A stretch of DNA of 64,000 nt from Terriglobia bacterium (GTDB taxonomy: Bacteria; Acidobacteriota; Terriglobia; Bryobacterales; Bryobacteraceae), in NCBI GenBank assembly GCA_021325235.1, contig JAJPHN010000051.1, positions 124,001 to 188,000 on the forward strand. The letters are read 5' to 3'. The translations under genes were made by a program, and so were the position numbers. Shown piece after piece: positions 55,642 to 64,000 of this stretch. Positions within the stretch are counted from its first letter, which is position 1, and every line of letters starts with the position of its first letter. The notes under the pieces were generated by a model, which saw nothing but the letters and a program-made list of their open reading frames with translations, did no database searches and was not told the origin of the DNA.

Positions 55642-56933
55642 CGGCGCTCCAATTCAAGGACCAGAACCCAGTCGTTGCCGCGCGCATACGGGCCCGGCGC
55701 TTGCCACAGCAACTCGCGATTTTCAGGATGTGCTTCCCGCATTGCGCCCGTGCGCGGATCGAACCACCTGCTGCTCGCAATTTCAGGCAAGCCCGACTTT
55801 CGCAGGCGAATCGTGCCGCCCCCTGGGAGGTAAGCGACGATTATTCCTTCCGCGCCTGCGACACCGGCGTGCTGCCATCCATCTTGAGAATTGTCGACGA
55901 CCAGCGAGTCAGCTGGCCTGAGCGATAGAAAGTCGAGATTTGAAAAAAGCTCGCGCACGTACCGCATCTGCTCCGCTCCGGGCAGATCCAGAGCGCTTCG
56001 CCAGTCGCCGTGCGCAAACCCGATTGCCTCTCGCTGGTGCGTGAGCATTTGCCAGACTGCATGACACCCGTACGTATGCCCGCAGGCTCCTGCCAGCAAC
56101 GCCCAGTACGCCGCCTGGCGCACATCATAATCATCGAAGTAGCCTTTTTCATCCGGCTTCCAGTCGACCGGATGATCTTCGTAACGCGGTTCGCCGTCGA
56201 GCACGGGCTTGGAAGGCTTGAGCCCGTAATCACGCCCGACATTCAGATAGTTCGGAAAATCACGGCTGTGGTGGCCGGATTGGATCATGTTGAAATCAAG
56301 CCACGGTTCGTTGTGTAGCTGGGAGGAGGAGCCAACGCCCGGTGGGTGAAAAGTAATAAGATGCGCACCGCGGTCGCCTGCGCGCAGTCCTTGCGCCATC
56401 GCACGCCAGATCGCTTCCACCCCGCAGGGCGAGCGGTCGCCACCGAGAATCCAGACGATGTTTTGCGCCTGCCGGTAGCGTTCGCCGAGCAGGAATCCGT
56501 AAGCGCGCGCATTTTCTTCGTTGAAGATGATACGCGGAGGCGCCTTTTCCCATGGCGCCGCAACCACTTTGTTTCCCCAAGTCGGGAGCAATCCGAGATA
56601 GAGTCCCTTTTCCGCGGCTCGTGCAACAGTCCAGTCCACGAGCTGAAAATAGCCTTCGTCGATGCGCCTTGGATCGAAGTCGATGAGCGGCCAACGCCCG
56701 TACGCGTTAGGAATCTCGAGGCCACCGAATTCAGCTAGTAGAACCGCCTGAATGACCGTGAAGCGCTTCGCAGCGCGGTTTTCGAGATAGAAATCGATCT
56801 CTTCACGCTTCAGCCTGTGAATTAACTCCCACGCCGTATCGCCCAGCCAGAAGAACGGTGCGCCATCTGCATGGACGAGAAAACGGCCGTTGTCTGAAAT
56901 GCGCAGCGGACCGCGGCTCAACTCTGCGGACAT
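55638..56933 (-). CDS. GH140 apiosidase-like glycoside hydrolase (DUF4038)
   Basis: 431 aa from ATG 56933, which overlaps the epimerase stop. An apiosidase-like TIM barrel begins ISDNGRFLVHADGAPFFWLGDTAWEL. The GGD acid/base region is WILGGDRSPC (Asp166) and the nucleophile region is VLDGEPRYE (Glu248), matching the Asp/Glu pair known in GH140. A C-terminal beta domain (putative collagen-binding type) contains IIVAYLPGGGTIRL. The founding member removes apiose from rhamnogalacturonan II side chains. No signal peptide is visible, which suggests a cytoplasmic enzyme acting on imported oligosaccharides. Confidence 0.85.
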   Translation of the reverse strand: MSAELSRGPLRISDNGRFLVHADGAPFFWLGDTAWELIHRLKREEIDFYLENRAAKRFTVIQAVLLAEFGGLEIPNAYGRWPLIDFDPRRIDEGYFQLVDWTVARAAEKGLYLGLLPTWGNKVVAAPWEKAPPRIIFNEENARAYGFLLGERYRQAQNIVWILGGDRSPCGVEAIWRAMAQGLRAGDRGAHLITFHPPGVGSSSQLHNEPWLDFNMIQSGHHSRDFPNYLNVGRDYGLKPSKPVLDGEPRYEDHPVDWKPDEKGYFDDYDVRQAAYWALLAGACGHTYGCHAVWQMLTHQREAIGFAHGDWRSALDLPGAEQMRYVRELFSNLDFLSLRPADSLVVDNSQDGWQHAGVAGAEGIIVAYLPGGGTIRLRKSGLPEIASSRWFDPRTGAMREAHPENRELLWQAPGPYARGNDWVLVLELERR

Positions 56934-57976
56934 GATTTCCGGCTGACTTCGGCGGTTTTTTCCATTGAGGCGCAGCTCTCTCGCCAAAGCCTGATCAGCT
57001 CATCGTAGAAGTGGTCGTCGTCCGAGTTGTCGAAACCGTAAGTTCGATCGACCCAGGCAATCGTCTCGGCCAGTCCCTCCCGCAGTGGAATCCTGCACGT
57101 GAACTCAAAATCGCGCTTCGCTGCTGAATTATCAAAAATGTTGTTGAACCGGAAATTGTCAGCCGCGGTCGCCGCGCGTGCCGGCCATAAGCGCGCAAGC
57201 AGATCGGTCGGTATATGCACGATCTCCGGATCAGGAGCGTTCATCGCGGCCGCAACCAGCCGCTGATACTGATCCCATGTAACCGTTTCATCGCCGCTCA
57301 GGTTATAAGCCCGGCCGAGTGTGCGTTCGCTCTCGGCAGCCTGCAGAAATGCTCGCGCAACATCTTCGATGTGGTAGGAAGTCCAGAGCGAAGATCCGTC
57401 GCCATGCACCACGATTGCTTTGCCTTTGCGGAGTCGATCGAGCAGTATGGTGCGCCCTCCAAGCGAGTGCACGATATGTCCGCGATGCGCACCGCCCGGG
57501 CCATAACAATGCACCAGACGAAGAGTCGTAAACGGGAATCCAGTGTCCTCGTAAGCGTCAAAGAGCAGTTCCTCGCATTTCGCCTTACCGCGACCGTAAT
57601 CGTTAATCCCTCCAAGCGGAGCATTCTCATCGATCGGATATTTCGCTGCGGGCTTGATGTATGCGTCGACTGTGCTCGCCACCAGCACACGCCCGGCACG
57701 CTTCGCGAAAACCTCGATAAGTCCGCGCGCGTCCTGCGGCTGGTAACAGATCATATCGAAAACGGCGTCGAAAGTTCCCGCCTTCGCCAGATCAGCCGCA
57801 AACTGGCGCGGGTCGGCGCGATCGCCCACGATTCGCCCAACTCCTTCGGGCAGCGGAATCGCCGCGAGCCCACGGTTGTAGACCACAACGTGATCTCCGC
57901 GCTCGAGCAACTGGCGCACCAGCGCTGTGCTGATCAGTCCCGTGCCGCCGATGACAAGCGCTCTCAAACTCTGCAC
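56918..57976 (-). CDS. NAD-dependent epimerase/dehydratase
   Basis: 352 aa from GTG 57976. An extended-SDR Rossmann start (ALVIGGTGLISTALVRQLLERG) and the IEDVARAFLQAA segment are present. In place of the usual YxxxK, the catalytic region is INDYGRGKAKCEELL, which still gives Tyr and Lys (YGRGK). Its fold class includes nucleotide-sugar epimerases and CSP41-like proteins. It overlaps the GH140 gene by 16 bases, so the two are made together; a role in apiose or nucleotide-sugar conversion is inferred only. Confidence 0.88.
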   Translation of the reverse strand: MQSLRALVIGGTGLISTALVRQLLERGDHVVVYNRGLAAIPLPEGVGRIVGDRADPRQFAADLAKAGTFDAVFDMICYQPQDARGLIEVFAKRAGRVLVASTVDAYIKPAAKYPIDENAPLGGINDYGRGKAKCEELLFDAYEDTGFPFTTLRLVHCYGPGGAHRGHIVHSLGGRTILLDRLRKGKAIVVHGDGSSLWTSYHIEDVARAFLQAAESERTLGRAYNLSGDETVTWDQYQRLVAAAMNAPDPEIVHIPTDLLARLWPARAATAADNFRFNNIFDNSAAKRDFEFTCRIPLREGLAETIAWVDRTYGFDNSDDDHFYDELIRLWRESCASMEKTAEVSRKSCPQS

Positions 57977-58121
57977 CCCGCCTGCTCTTTCCTATTCTCA
58001 GAAGCCGACTCGGGCCGCTTCTCTGAACATCTCGCTCCAGCCTGTAACGATGCTGCAAATCTCATAGACGTTCCCTTGGTTTCCACATCAAACTGGCAGT
58101 ATCCGAAGACACGCGATTCCA

Positions 58122-59471
58122 TTGCTGTTCCTGATTGTCGCCTTCAGCGCTCTGTCGACCGCGCAGGAATTTTCGCTTCTGCTCGGCCCAGCGGACGGCA
58201 TTTACAACATCCGCGCTTTCGGGGTCACCGGCGATGGCCATGCGGACGATACCGCTGCCATCCAGCGAGCCATCGACGCGGCCGCGACGAAAGGCGGCGT
58301 TGTCATCGTGCCCACGGGAAGATGGCTCTGCCGCGGTCATCTGGTGCTCAAAATGGGCGTGCACCTGGCCGGTATCAATCCCGCCCCGCAGTCCTGGGAA
58401 CCGCAAAGCGGTCCGATTCTGCTGCCCACCGGAGGGCGAGGCGACGAAAACGCGATGCCATTTCTCACAATGCGCAGCTCGACCTCGCTGACCGGGCTCA
58501 CGATCTACTATCCCGAACAGCGCGTCGAGAACATTCAGCCGTATCCCTGGACCATCCAGATCGACGCCGATCCCGCAGTAGCCGGCCAGGTCGCCTTCGA
58601 TAGCAAAATCGCGAACGTCACTCTTATCAACAGCTACGATGGCATTCGTGTCGGACCCCACGAGAATGGCCGCCATCGCATCTACGACGTCAACGGTTGC
58701 GTGCTGCATCGCGGCATCTTCGTCGACTGGACGGGTGATATCGGCCGCATCGAAAACGTGCAGTTTCATTCGCATTTCTGGGCGAACAAGGCATACGATG
58801 GCGACTGGAAAGCCGTCTTCGCCTACATGCAGCAAAATCTCGAAGGGTTTGTCTTCGGCCGCACCGATTGGGAATACGTGACCAACACATTCGTGTTTCC
58901 GGCGAAGGTTGGTTACCGTTTCATCGAAACCAGCAACGGCGCCGCCAACGGGCAGTTTTCCGGCATTGGCGCGCACGCAACGCAAACCGCGATACTGATC
59001 GAAGCCATTCAACCGCAGGGATTGCAAATTACCAACGGAGAATTCAACTCCCACCAGGTGGGCGCCGCAACGCAGATCGTCGTTGAAAGCCAGTGCCGCG
59101 GCAACGTTCGCTTCGTCAACTGTGGTTTTTGGGGACCCGTTGCCCACAACGCTGTTCTGCGCGGCAGCGGTTACGCCTCATTTGCGGATTGCTACTTTTC
59201 AAATGACGCGCCAACCTCGAACTACTCGATCGTGGCCGAAAACGGACGGCTGCAGATCGAAAACTGTACGTTCGATGCACGTTCGCGCGAGCGCAAGTCG
59301 GGCAACGCCCCGCCTCCGCGCGAAACGCATTTTCAGCCGCCTGCGATCGATCTCGGAGCCGGTGTACGTCAAGCCATCGTCACCGGCAACAACGGATTCT
59401 ACGGCGTACGCATCCGTAATCAGATCGGCGCACGCGCCATCATCGCCAACAATGAGCCTGCCCAGCATTAA
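58122..59471 (+). CDS. Pectate-lyase-like right-handed beta-helix protein
   Basis: 449 aa from TTG 58122. An in-frame stop at 58065 limits the start, and no ATG or GTG is available, so the start is uncertain. A short signal peptide (LFLIVAFSALSTAQ) is followed by the opening of GH28/pectate-lyase_3 proteins: YNIRAFGVTGDGHADDTAAIQRAIDAAATKGGVVIVPTG-type sequence, seen as NIRAFGVTGDGHADDTAAI. Repeated beta-helix coils follow (IENVQFHSHF, VRFVNCGFWG, LQIENCTFDA). It is likely secreted and pectin- or glycan-active. Its 3' end overlaps the transporter gene by 20 bases. Confidence 0.8.
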   Translation: MLFLIVAFSALSTAQEFSLLLGPADGIYNIRAFGVTGDGHADDTAAIQRAIDAAATKGGVVIVPTGRWLCRGHLVLKMGVHLAGINPAPQSWEPQSGPILLPTGGRGDENAMPFLTMRSSTSLTGLTIYYPEQRVENIQPYPWTIQIDADPAVAGQVAFDSKIANVTLINSYDGIRVGPHENGRHRIYDVNGCVLHRGIFVDWTGDIGRIENVQFHSHFWANKAYDGDWKAVFAYMQQNLEGFVFGRTDWEYVTNTFVFPAKVGYRFIETSNGAANGQFSGIGAHATQTAILIEAIQPQGLQITNGEFNSHQVGAATQIVVESQCRGNVRFVNCGFWGPVAHNAVLRGSGYASFADCYFSNDAPTSNYSIVAENGRLQIENCTFDARSRERKSGNAPPPRETHFQPPAIDLGAGVRQAIVTGNNGFYGVRIRNQIGARAIIANNEPAQH

Positions 59472-60687
59472 CGCGACAGCGAAACAGGCGACCGGTACTC
59501 AACGCGCTGTCGCGCCCATGCTCTACACCGTCTACTTCGTCTATTTTTTCTGCGGTATGACGCAGTGCTTTGAAGGTGTTTTCCTGCCCGAGTTCAAAAC
59601 GTATTTCGGACTCGACTACCAGCAGCAGATGTACACCATGTTTGCCAAGAACATTCCTTTCCTGTTCGCCGGCGCAATCGGCATTCTGCTTTCGCGCACG
59701 GGCTACCGCCGCTCTTTCGTTCTCGCGCTGCTCCTCTTTGCGGCCGGTACAACTCTGCTGGTACCGGGCTTAGCCGTCCGTCAGTATGCGATCGTTTTGA
59801 GCGGATTTCTGCTCATCGGGTTCGGATTCAACTTCGAGATGGTGGCGGGCAATCCGCTGCTGAGTGCTCTCGGCGCTCCTGAAACCGCTTCGAGCCGCCT
59901 CAATTTTGCCAACGCGCTCGGTGCAGTGGCCCAGATCATCGCTCCGCTGACCCTCGCCTGGATCATCCCCGCTTCGGCCATAACCGTAGCCAGTCGCGTG
60001 CCGTGGATGAAAGCCCTCTTTGCGGTTCTAGCAATTGCGCTACTCATGACTGCCTTATTTGTGGCGCGGATACACGCCCCCGCCGTCCAGCGCGGTGCCG
60101 ACTGCAAGAATTCCGAGCTATCGAAGGCACAATTGCCGCCTCGCGTCTATTACGGACTGGCGGCGATTACGCTATCGCTCGGCGCTGAAGCCGCTCTCTT
60201 CGGCTTCTATCGCAACTATCTCGAGGACCCCTCCGTGGGCGCCCTAGCCTCGAGTGCGTCGCAACGGCTCTTTACCGTCTACTTCGCCGTATTCGCGCTC
60301 GGCCGTTTGCTCGCGTCCTGGGCTCAGAAGAGAATCGCGCCATCCACTCATCTGCTGCTGAATCTTGCCACCGCAGTAGTCTTTATTGGAACAGCCATCG
60401 TGGCACACGGTACGGTTGCGATTATCGTCATGACCGCGATGGGATTCTGGGTGGCCAGTTTCTATCCCACTCTGTACTCGCTTGCGACGCGCGGACTCGG
60501 CGACCTGGAAGCCAAAGCTTCCGGCCTGCTAACGATGGGCTTTCTCGGCGCCGCTCTCTTTCCGGTATTACAAGGTAGAATCGCCGACCGCTTTGGGCTT
60601 TCCAATTCCTATGTGGCCACGCTGATCGCTTATGCACTGATCGGGATCCTGGTGCTCCGTTTGCGCCGCTCCGCCGCACACCTCTGA
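59452..60687 (+). CDS. FucP-like MFS sugar transporter
   Basis: 411 aa from ATG 59452. About twelve hydrophobic helices are visible. PMLYTVYFVYFFCGMTQCFEG opens the first helix, LLSRTGYRRSFVLALLLFAAG is the helix 2-3 loop, and GFWVASFYPTLYSLATRGLGD resembles the FucP family. It should be a proton-driven importer in the inner membrane. Coupling to the beta-helix gene and its neighbourhood suggest that it carries apiose or an apiose-containing sugar; the substrate is not shown by the sequence. Confidence 0.88.
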   Translation: MSLPSINATAKQATGTQRAVAPMLYTVYFVYFFCGMTQCFEGVFLPEFKTYFGLDYQQQMYTMFAKNIPFLFAGAIGILLSRTGYRRSFVLALLLFAAGTTLLVPGLAVRQYAIVLSGFLLIGFGFNFEMVAGNPLLSALGAPETASSRLNFANALGAVAQIIAPLTLAWIIPASAITVASRVPWMKALFAVLAIALLMTALFVARIHAPAVQRGADCKNSELSKAQLPPRVYYGLAAITLSLGAEAALFGFYRNYLEDPSVGALASSASQRLFTVYFAVFALGRLLASWAQKRIAPSTHLLLNLATAVVFIGTAIVAHGTVAIIVMTAMGFWVASFYPTLYSLATRGLGDLEAKASGLLTMGFLGAALFPVLQGRIADRFGLSNSYVATLIAYALIGILVLRLRRSAAHL

Positions 60688-60758
60688 ATATCCTACCCAA
60701 GCCAGCCTGCATTTTTGTCAGAATGGTGTCTCGGATTGTTACAGATCAATGCTAGACA

Positions 60759-60785
60759 CAGACGTACGCTTTCTTAGAACGTCTG
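60759..60785. promoter_or_regulatory. Inverted repeat upstream of the AraC gene
   Basis: CAGACGT (60759-60765) and ACGTCTG (60779-60785) are perfectly inverted, with centres 20 bp apart (two helical turns). It lies 26 bases before the AraC start and could be its operator. No other copies were searched for systematically. Confidence 0.35.
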
Positions 60786-60810
60786 CACTGCTTCCGCGTA
60801 GAGGATTACC

Positions 60811-61758
60811 TTGCGACACGCCCCGTTGAAGTGGCAACCGGCTTTCAGCCTGATCGAGCCCCAGATCAATGCTGAGGGAGTCCACATCTATCCCTTCGAG
60901 CACGATTTCCCAGTGGATGTCCGCTTCCTGACCTTCGCCGAGGAAGCCCAGATCCGGACCAATCGCCACGATTATTTCGAGCTCCTATACCTGCATTCGG
61001 GCGAGGTCGTCTATCAGGTGCAGGATCGCTATCACCGCATGTCGCCCGGTGACCTCTTCGTCATGGGCAGTCTTGCGATGCACCGCATGAGCGAATTCCC
61101 GCGTGGCAAAGTCAAGGCAGCGGTCTTGTATTTCCTGCCGGAACTGATCCGCGGCAACGATACAAACGGCATGGATATCGAATACCTCATGCCGTTCCTT
61201 GTGCAACACGGAAGTTTCCCGCACGTTGTGAAAGCGGCCACTGGCATCCCGGCTCAGCTGTTCGAGCTCATGCGCCGCGCCGCCGCCGAGTTGCCGATCT
61301 CTACCAATCGCGCGCGCCTGTCCGCGCAGACGTATCTGAAAATGATGCTGGTGCTGCTGCTCAATCACTATTCGGAATTTCGCGGCACCGAAGACATTTA
61401 TCTCAAGAAGGAGCGCAACCTGCAGCGGCTCCGGCCTGTCTTCGAACATATCGACCATCACTATGCCTGGCCCATTACGGTTCAGGATGTCGCGAGCAAG
61501 GTCCACATGAGCAAGTCCAGCTTCATGCGCTTCTTCAAGCAGGTCACCGGCCAGTCGTTTGTCACGTATCTGAATCAATTTCGCGTGTCCCGCGCTCAAA
61601 TTCTGCTGAAGACCACCGATAAATCGATCGCCGAGGTCAGCCAGGAAGTTGGCTTCTGCGACCAAAGCTACTTCGGCCTGCTGTTTCGCCGGCTCACCGG
61701 TCTCACGCCCCGTGAATACAAGTACCGGCTCGAAGAGAACCAGCGCCTTTCGGCCTAG
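60811..61758 (+). CDS. AraC-family transcriptional regulator
   Basis: 315 aa from TTG 60811; an in-frame TAG ten bases before makes this the first possible start, and GAGG precedes it. The N-terminal half is a cupin (FELLYLHSGEVVYQVQDRYHRMSPGDLFVM) that should bind a sugar. The C-terminal double helix-turn-helix includes VHMSKSSFMRFFKQVTGQSF and the closing FCDQSYFGLLFRRLTGLTPREYK. It is the likely activator of the surrounding apiose or pectin genes. Confidence 0.92.
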   Translation: MRHAPLKWQPAFSLIEPQINAEGVHIYPFEHDFPVDVRFLTFAEEAQIRTNRHDYFELLYLHSGEVVYQVQDRYHRMSPGDLFVMGSLAMHRMSEFPRGKVKAAVLYFLPELIRGNDTNGMDIEYLMPFLVQHGSFPHVVKAATGIPAQLFELMRRAAAELPISTNRARLSAQTYLKMMLVLLLNHYSEFRGTEDIYLKKERNLQRLRPVFEHIDHHYAWPITVQDVASKVHMSKSSFMRFFKQVTGQSFVTYLNQFRVSRAQILLKTTDKSIAEVSQEVGFCDQSYFGLLFRRLTGLTPREYKYRLEENQRLSA

Positions 61759-61848
61759 AAAACCCGCATTCTCACAATGGATTGCCCGATAGTCATAGAC
61801 CGCGCGTCGAGGCTGTCGCCATAATTCGACTAGTTCGCGCGTTTATTC

Positions 61849-64000
61849 ATGTGTCTCCGCCATCTCTGCGCCTTCCTGGTCTTCGCTTCGTTCGGCTCCA
61901 CTCTTTCAGCCCAAATGGTCACCGGCAGCGATATGACCGATTTCGGCAAATCGCTCGGGCTCGAGCCCGACCGGATCAGCCGAAGCTACACCATCCAGGA
62001 GTTGAGCTTCACCATCGCGGGCCATTCAGGGCCCAATGTGCTCTGGCCCGGCGAGCAATACGATTTGAAGCTGCTCTTCATCAACAAATCAAACCACCCG
62101 ATCCACGCCAGCGGAAGCATCGAAGTTATTCATTTCGGCACAAAGTCGAAACCGGGCGACATCTGGACTCCGGTTGTGTTTCCAATAGGCCGCGTTGCCC
62201 ATACCGAGCTTCATTTGGACATGCAACCGGGCGCGCAGCAAACGGTCGACGTGAGCCCCCGCATTCCGGAAACGTTCGGGGGGTACGCGCTAGTCGCAGA
62301 TTTCGGCCCGGAAGGCCGCAGTCTTGCTGCTACGCTCGTGCGGACTCTAAAACCCGATCAGGGGCGCGTGCAGTTCCCAACCTATGCGCTCGACCTCACC
62401 TGGGACGAGTTCATGAATGAAAACGTGCTCGCGCTTTTTGAAAAGCTCGGCATTAAAGGAGCACGCACCGGCGCCGGATTCTCATTGCGTGGTACAGGCG
62501 CGGCCGCGACGGATCGTTACCTGAACTGGGCCCAGAAGCATAACGTGACGGTTATGCTCACCCTCGCCAACGAGGATGCGCCCATGCCGCTTGGCCGGCC
62601 TCGACCATGGCTTTCGCCCGACGGGCACATGCTCGAAACGAAGGACGATCGCGCCTGGCTCCCGCAGTACGACGATGCGTTTTCAGGCTGGGTAGCAAAG
62701 CTTGTCTCGCAATACGGCTGGCCGCGCGGTCCGGTGAACGCCGTCGAGCTCTGGAATGAGCCCTGGGAAGGCATTTCGATATCGGGTTGGGGCGCAGACA
62801 TTCCACGTTATCGCGCGATCTACGAGCACATGGCGCATGGCGTCGAGCGTGCGCGCGCGGCCGCCGGCGCACAGGTCCTCATCGGTGGGGCCTGCTCCTC
62901 CACCAACACCCGCGACAAACTCTTTCCCGACGGCAACGACAAATTTCTGAAGTGGCTCGATTTTGTCAGCATTCACTACCAGCCGCTTTCAGCCGATCCC
63001 GCTCTCGTTCCCGAATGGATGAATCGCAAAGGTCCGTACGGGCGCGTCAAGGTGTGGGATACCGAAAGCTGGATCGCGAACTCCGAAGATCGCATCGCCG
63101 GCGTCCTCGCTTCGATGCGAGCTCAGGGCCAGGATCGAACCGCCGGTGTCTACGAGGGCAACGTTTATTCAAGCAAGAATGTCAAGCTTGGCAAGGAAAT
63201 CTACGGCGTAGTGCAGGCCTGGCCTCCCGCCGCAGCCCTTGCCGCAACCCAGAAGTTCATCGGGCAGCGATCGTTCCGCGAGATTCTCTTCAAAAACGGC
63301 CTGCCCTGGATATTTGTCTTCGATGGCCTGCACTCGAAGGACGACGGAACGCTCGTAATCGTCGGGGATCTCGGGGCGATCTATGATCCAGGGCGCACGC
63401 TGTTCCGAAACGTCAAGCCAAAACCGGATGCGGCACTACAGATAAGCGCCGGCCGTGGGAAGTTTGCCCTGTACGATTTCTACGGCAATCGCGTTGCTGC
63501 GGCTCGTAACCAGATCACCGTCCCGTTGAACGGCCTCGGCTACTTCTTGCGATCGAATGGCACGCCTGGCTCCTTCGAGCAGCTACTCTCGGCTGTGCGC
63601 GCCGCGCGTATCGAAGGCTACGATCCCGTCGATATTGCCGTGCGCGATTTCACGGCGCCTCTAGGCGAGCATCCCGCGCTGCGCGTCACGCTGACCAACG
63701 TGTTAAATCGCCCCGTTAACGGGCGTCTGCGCCTTACATCGACGGATCTCAGGTTCCCGAATGCATTCGATACAATCCGCCTCGAACCGAATCAGACCCG
63801 TGAGCTGGAAATTCCGGTCGCAAACAGCACTCCCAACAACGCCAATACCTACCCCATCGCGGTTCAGTTCGAAGCCTCAACCGGCGAACACGTTGAGCAT
63901 CGCGAGGACATTCATGCGAACGTGATTGCAAAGCGTACCGTCAAGGTGGACGGCGATTTCTCCGACTGGGCTGGAGTGCTGCCGCAAATTGCGCGCGGCG
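61849..64000 (+). CDS. Exported clan-A glycoside hydrolase, 3' partial
   Basis: 717 codons to the window edge with no stop. A signal peptide ends at TLSAQ. The first ~170 residues form a beta domain. The barrel then carries the acid/base Glu304 in ELWNEPW and the nucleophile Glu406 in VWDTESW, spacing typical of clan GH-A. A further beta region follows, and the last visible residues (VKVDGDFSDWAGVLPQ) open a CBM9-like module. The family cannot be fixed. It is preceded by the AraC gene on the same strand. Confidence 0.85.
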   Translation, partial: MCLRHLCAFLVFASFGSTLSAQMVTGSDMTDFGKSLGLEPDRISRSYTIQELSFTIAGHSGPNVLWPGEQYDLKLLFINKSNHPIHASGSIEVIHFGTKSKPGDIWTPVVFPIGRVAHTELHLDMQPGAQQTVDVSPRIPETFGGYALVADFGPEGRSLAATLVRTLKPDQGRVQFPTYALDLTWDEFMNENVLALFEKLGIKGARTGAGFSLRGTGAAATDRYLNWAQKHNVTVMLTLANEDAPMPLGRPRPWLSPDGHMLETKDDRAWLPQYDDAFSGWVAKLVSQYGWPRGPVNAVELWNEPWEGISISGWGADIPRYRAIYEHMAHGVERARAAAGAQVLIGGACSSTNTRDKLFPDGNDKFLKWLDFVSIHYQPLSADPALVPEWMNRKGPYGRVKVWDTESWIANSEDRIAGVLASMRAQGQDRTAGVYEGNVYSSKNVKLGKEIYGVVQAWPPAAALAATQKFIGQRSFREILFKNGLPWIFVFDGLHSKDDGTLVIVGDLGAIYDPGRTLFRNVKPKPDAALQISAGRGKFALYDFYGNRVAAARNQITVPLNGLGYFLRSNGTPGSFEQLLSAVRAARIEGYDPVDIAVRDFTAPLGEHPALRVTLTNVLNRPVNGRLRLTSTDLRFPNAFDTIRLEPNQTRELEIPVANSTPNNANTYPIAVQFEASTGEHVEHREDIHANVIAKRTVKVDGDFSDWAGVLPQIARG

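Noticed and set aside
57215-58603. 462-codon plus-strand frame across the epimerase and beta-helix genes
   Set aside because: It crosses two genes with clear homology and shows low-complexity Arg/His sequence.
52938-60760. Shared AGACAC hexamer in the apnO/apnL divergent region and before the AraC gene
   Set aside because: Only six bases are shared, which is expected by chance in this length; no extended dyad is common to both.

Overview
The window looks like a chromosomal segment of an Acidobacteriota bacterium of the Bryobacterales/Solibacter type. This is inferred from gene content, not from a marker gene. The clues are two very large TonB-dependent receptors with an N-terminal carboxypeptidase-regulatory-like domain, three CRTAC1-type proteins (VCBS/FG-GAP repeats plus an ASPIC/UnbV tail), PEP-CTERM exported proteins, many secreted glycosidases, high GC and dense gene packing. 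I see no insertion sequence, prophage, CRISPR array or rRNA. No stretch above 300 bases lacks a gene.

0-8.3 kb: the 3' end of an M1-aminopeptidase-like protein that has lost its zinc site, a PEP-CTERM GDSL hydrolase, an M13 metallopeptidase, a broken exported-protein gene, a small membrane protein, an aldo/keto reductase, a cold-shock protein with a structured leader, and a Crp/Fnr regulator. 8.3-14.0 kb: a tightly overlapping aromatic amino acid operon (trpC-trpF-trpB-trpA-chorismate mutase-DAHP synthase-prephenate dehydrogenase) with the Crp/Fnr gene at its tail. 14.0-24.4 kb: a GH95-like glycosidase, hemD, a VapBC toxin-antitoxin pair, a TonB-dependent receptor, and a siroheme/sulfite (or nitrite) reductase operon. 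24.5-27.1 kb: pantothenate kinase, a frameshifted ArsR-type regulator with a perfect palindrome upstream, a flavin reductase and tRNA-Val.

27.2-49.6 kb: exported proteins for polymer use: a PEP-CTERM protein, TPR proteins, a beta-propeller/Fn3 protein, an NPCBM glycosidase-like protein, the second TonB-dependent receptor, three CRTAC1 proteins, a DUF6259-like glycosidase and a GH27 alpha-galactosidase.

49.5-64 kb is the most interesting part. It appears to be a D-apiose utilisation locus: a GH140 apiosidase-like enzyme, a Gfo/Idh/MocA D-apiose dehydrogenase candidate, an ApnL-type apionolactonase, an ApnO-type D-apionate oxidoisomerase, and a xylose-isomerase-like TIM-barrel protein fitting a 3-oxo-isoapionate decarboxylase. 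With them are an SDR, a ketopantoate-reductase-like protein, an NAD-dependent epimerase, a pectate-lyase-like beta-helix protein, a FucP-like MFS transporter, an AraC regulator and the start of a clan-A glycoside hydrolase. Apiose is the branched pentose of rhamnogalacturonan II, apiogalacturonan and apiosyl-glycosides, so the locus suggests growth on plant cell-wall material.
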